Assembly: GCF_000243715.2 (NCBI RefSeq)
Contig: NZ_AHMO02000004.1
Coordinates: 2,501-66,500 of the forward strand
Reading direction: 5' to 3'
Origin: Leptospira broomii serovar Hurstbridge str. 5399
GTDB taxonomy: Bacteria > Spirochaetota > Leptospiria > Leptospirales > Leptospiraceae
Length of the DNA stretch: 64,000 nucleotides
The notes beneath the pieces were generated by a model. That model saw only the letters and a list, made by a program, of their open reading frames with translations. It was not told where the DNA came from and made no database searches. Position numbers and translations under genes: made by a program. Below, piece by piece: positions 61,394-64,000 of the stretch (the first letter of the stretch is position 1; every line of letters starts with the position of its first letter).

Positions 61394-62539
61394 ATGAGCA
61401 ACTGGAAGAGATTAGCGTTCCTGGTCGCGTTCATCGTACCCGTTTTAGCGGTAGCGGGTTATTATTTAGGAGGAGGATTTAACTTCCTCACGTTCGCAGT
61501 CGTTTTCGGTGTTTTGCCGATTTTGGATGTTCTGGTGGGTTCGGATCCTTCTAACCCGGATGAGGCGGATGTCGGCGGATTGCAGCAGGAATTTTATTTT
61601 CGATTTTTGACGTATGTGTGGGCCTGGATTCAGTTTGCTTTAGTGCTATGGTCGCTGTGGGAAGTCCAAACTCATACGTTGACTTGGTTAGAGTCGGTCG
61701 GTTTTGTTTTGGCGATCGGAATCAATACCGGAGGAATCGGAATAACGGTGGCTCACGAGTTAGGACATAGAAATACCAAAATAGAGCAGTGGTATTCTAA
61801 ATTCATTCTGATGACCGTCTGCTACATGCATTTCTTTATCGAGCATAATAGAGGACATCATATCAACGTATCGACCGATGGAGATCCTGCTACCAGTAAA
61901 AAAGGGGAATCTTTCTATTCCTTCTATCCGAGGACGTTGAAAGGAAGTCTGACGGACGCTTGGCACCTTGAAAAGAAACGGTTGGAAAAGAAAGGACGAT
62001 CGGTTTGGACTCTGGAAAACGAGATGATTACTTCCATAATAGTTCCGGTATCGTTTATCGGAATCGTGCTCGGAGTATTTTATGCCATCACCGGAAATTT
62101 AAAATGGGAGGTTCCGGTCTTTTTCTTAGTTCAAAGCTGGATCGCTTTTTCGCTTTTGGAACTCGTGAATTACATAGAGCATTACGGTCTGAAACGCTTG
62201 GAAGTATCTCCAGGTAAATTCGAAAAGGTTCTTCCGATTCATTCCTGGAATCAAAACTTCGCGGTATCGAACGCCTTTTTATTCCATCTTCAAAGACACT
62301 CGGATCACCATGCAAACGCTGGTCGTCGTTACCAAAGTCTTAGACATTTTGAAGAAAGTCCCCAACTTCCGTACGGTTATACGGTCATGATTCTGATCGC
62401 CTTAGTTCCGAGTTTATGGTACAGGATGATGGATTGGAGATTGGAGAATTGGAAACAAAAATACTACGGTTCTGCGGACGGTGATAAACGAAGAAAAGAT
62501 AGCGACGCTATGCAAAAAGGAAAGGTCGCGGTAGTTTAA
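61394..62539 (+). CDS. alkB: Alkane 1-monooxygenase AlkB
   Basis: A 381-residue membrane di-iron hydroxylase of the AlkB family. Four to six helices surround the histidine boxes: HELGHR (about 122-127), EHNRGHHINV (about 153-162), and LQRHSDHH (about 300-307), plus the AlkB-specific NYIEHYG. It uses O2 with electrons from rubredoxin to put a terminal hydroxyl on medium-chain alkanes. No rubredoxin or rubredoxin reductase gene is adjacent. It is convergent with the aminopeptidase, separated by a hairpin. Confidence 0.94.
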   Translation: MSNWKRLAFLVAFIVPVLAVAGYYLGGGFNFLTFAVVFGVLPILDVLVGSDPSNPDEADVGGLQQEFYFRFLTYVWAWIQFALVLWSLWEVQTHTLTWLESVGFVLAIGINTGGIGITVAHELGHRNTKIEQWYSKFILMTVCYMHFFIEHNRGHHINVSTDGDPATSKKGESFYSFYPRTLKGSLTDAWHLEKKRLEKKGRSVWTLENEMITSIIVPVSFIGIVLGVFYAITGNLKWEVPVFFLVQSWIAFSLLELVNYIEHYGLKRLEVSPGKFEKVLPIHSWNQNFAVSNAFLFHLQRHSDHHANAGRRYQSLRHFEESPQLPYGYTVMILIALVPSLWYRMMDWRLENWKQKYYGSADGDKRRKDSDAMQKGKVAVV

Positions 62540-62559
62540 AACTAGTTTCCGCAAAAAAA

Positions 62560-62607
62560 CGAAGAACGCTTCTCTAAAAGAAATTACTTATAGTAGAGCG
62601 CTCTTCG
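62560..62607. terminator. Bidirectional terminator between alkB and the aminopeptidase
   Basis: CGAAGAACGCTTCTCTA (62560-62576) pairs with TAGAGCGCTCTTCG (62594-62607), allowing a bulge and one mismatch. It lies between convergent stops at 62539 and 62666. Confidence 0.55.
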
Positions 62608-62665
62608 CTTTCCTCGTCTCTTTTATTCCTCTTAATTCCCCGCAGCGAAGGGCTCGAACTGCCGT

Positions 62666-64000
62666 TTACTTCTTATATTTTTCCAAAATCCTTAAGGTTC
62701 GAACCAAATCATCCCGTTGCTGCTGCAAATCTTTCCGCAATAGCTTGGGAAGGTTCGGGTGATTCTTAAGAAAATCCTGAGTTTTCTGAAGAAGTGCGCG
62801 ATCGGGCTCGAAGGATGGAAACAGCATATGACCGAAGGCTCCCGAAAAATGCGGGTCTCTTTTTTCATAAATCGGGATGACTGAATCGAAGTATTCGTTC
62901 ACGAACGGGATTAATATTTCCTTCTGATGATCCCACTGAAATCCTCGCATTCCAAAACGTAGAAAGTCGGAGGAATCTTCTTCTTTCGGTGTTTTAAATC
63001 GATCCCACGCTTCCTTTTTGATTTCCGGATCCGGAAAGGAAATGCGAGCTAGAAAGGCTTTCTTGGCACCTAGATCGGAGCCGTCTTTTTGTTCTTCTTG
63101 CAATAGTAGATTTAATGCCTCGGAATCTCCGAAGGCGCTGAGTCGGGCGAGAATTCCCCATCTTCGTTCCTGGTCGATCGGTAATCCGAAAATCGATTCT
63201 TTGCCTTGTAATAGAAGCTTTAAGTATGCAAGTTGGTTTTGCGTACGGGATGTACTTTCCAAAATTCTAAACCACAGTATCTGTTCCTGCTCTACATTCG
63301 TCTTTTTTGCAAGTTGCATTTTTGCGATTACGTTCAGTTTTTCGGACCAAGCTTCCCGCTCCGTTTGCGAAAGATAATTGGAAATCGTCGTCAGCGCTTT
63401 GGTCAGTATATGGCTGTTTCGAACGGATAAATCCGGTTCCTTCATGCCTTGGTCAAAGACCAGTTCTAGGAAGTCTCGTGGGGAGAGTTCGGCGTCACGC
63501 ACCATTTGCCATAGACTTCCCCAAACGATTCGTCGAGAGAAACGATCCGAAAGGGTATCCAAACGTTTTTTTATAAGCGAAATCGATTCCGCGGGAAGAT
63601 ATGTTTTTGCATACGCATAATCTTCGGTGTTCAGGAGCAAAAGATCGGTTGCCGCAGGTTGTAAGCTTTCTTCTAAAAGAGTCTCTTCTCCTTTGATCAG
63701 CACTCTCTTTCTTTCAATTTGGACAAACTGACCGTCGGTTTCCCGATACAATGTCGCTTGCAAAGCGTGGGTCCTATAAAGATTATTTCCATCCGACGGT
63801 CTTTGCAGTAGAAATGATTTTTCATTTTTGCGTGCGGGACTTAACGTATTGACTCCGGTGGTTTCCAACCATTCTCGGCTCCAACCTCGAACATCGATCC
63901 CGCTTATTTCGGACATGCTTGCTAAAAAGTCTTCGAGTACTGTATTTCCCTCCGCATGGCGTTTGAAATAAAGCCGCATCGCATTTCGAAATTTCTCTTC
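62666..64000 (-). CDS. Aminopeptidase N-type (M1) metallopeptidase, C-terminal part
   Basis: The frame enters from the right edge (EEKFRNAMRLYFKRHAEGNT) and runs to the stop at 62666, giving about 444 residues. VLEDFLASMSEISGID, VRGWSREWLETTGVNTLSP and the ERAP1_C-like helical repeat region (LSPRDFLELVFDQGMKE, ERRWGILARLSAFGD) mark the second half of M1 aminopeptidases of the PepN/ClpT group. The zinc site HEXXH and GAMEN motif lie outside the window, so activity cannot be judged. The internal ATG at 63979 is not a real start. Confidence 0.88.
   Translation of the reverse strand, partial: EEKFRNAMRLYFKRHAEGNTVLEDFLASMSEISGIDVRGWSREWLETTGVNTLSPARKNEKSFLLQRPSDGNNLYRTHALQATLYRETDGQFVQIERKRVLIKGEETLLEESLQPAATDLLLLNTEDYAYAKTYLPAESISLIKKRLDTLSDRFSRRIVWGSLWQMVRDAELSPRDFLELVFDQGMKEPDLSVRNSHILTKALTTISNYLSQTEREAWSEKLNVIAKMQLAKKTNVEQEQILWFRILESTSRTQNQLAYLKLLLQGKESIFGLPIDQERRWGILARLSAFGDSEALNLLLQEEQKDGSDLGAKKAFLARISFPDPEIKKEAWDRFKTPKEEDSSDFLRFGMRGFQWDHQKEILIPFVNEYFDSVIPIYEKRDPHFSGAFGHMLFPSFEPDRALLQKTQDFLKNHPNLPKLLRKDLQQQRDDLVRTLRILEKYKK

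Noticed and set aside
1..64000. CRISPR arrays, tRNA, rRNA, prophage or intact insertion sequence
   Set aside because: No regularly spaced repeats, no cloverleaf or rRNA signature, no phage structural genes and no transposase without stops were found by eye.

Overview
The window reads as chromosome from a spirochaete of the genus Leptospira or a close relative (inference). The evidence is an OmpL47-type protein, OmpL-like and OprP-like outer-membrane barrels, lipoproteins with loose spirochaetal lipoboxes, a membrane SpoIIE phosphatase with HAMP and TPR segments, a class III adenylate cyclase, and GC-rich intergenic repeats. No rRNA, tRNA, CRISPR array, prophage or intact insertion sequence was seen.

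Positions 1-10,000 are an accessory, partly decayed stretch. It has a FAD monooxygenase cut by the left edge with a divergent TetR gene, remnants of IS481- and IS3-family transposases, a truncated HARE-HTH (restriction-type) gene, GC-rich direct repeats, a MATE pump, a lipoprotein, an orphan OmpL47-like pair, and a TetR gene whose palindromic operator recurs before a ruined NAD-epimerase gene.

Positions 9,700-20,000 hold redox and detoxification genes: an ArsR/AHSA1/lipoprotein-hydrolase operon, a two-domain VOC protein, an MDR oxidoreductase, an oleate hydratase, an ABC-F protein, and a TetR gene divergent from a flavin monooxygenase. Positions 20,400-24,000 hold a TMEM175-like channel, a BluB-CobT fusion for the lower ligand of cobalamin, and a MerR/thioredoxin-like metal-response pair. 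Positions 24,000-39,800 hold two outer-membrane proteins, the SpoIIE/TPR regulator, a divergent NmrA/AraC pair, a YadGH-like ABC exporter, a RecQ with an unusual domain order, an ArsR/MFS divergent pair and another envelope protein.

Positions 39,800-64,000 are more core-like: a MetQNI methionine importer, a lipoprotein hydrolase, a DinB/ATP-grasp/adenylate cyclase group, and a phosphate block (OprP-like porin, lipoprotein, PstSCAB). After these come a Cys-rich repeat protein, a half-length TauE protein, a DUF302 protein, a cytochrome c/TetR operon headed by an internally deleted FAD monooxygenase, an EAL protein with a degenerate GGDEF, alkane hydroxylase AlkB, and the C-terminal part of an M1 aminopeptidase that leaves the right edge.

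Three themes recur. Small regulators (TetR, ArsR, MerR, AraC) sit next to visible palindromes, often overlapping start codons. Lipophilic-substrate oxidation genes are numerous (AlkB, oleate hydratase, several flavin monooxygenases, some decayed). Nutrient import is organised as complete operons for phosphate and methionine. I did not find a clear undescribed multi-gene system. The best leads are the OmpL47/unknown pair, the repeated TetR palindromes, the deleted monooxygenase operon and the phosphate block.
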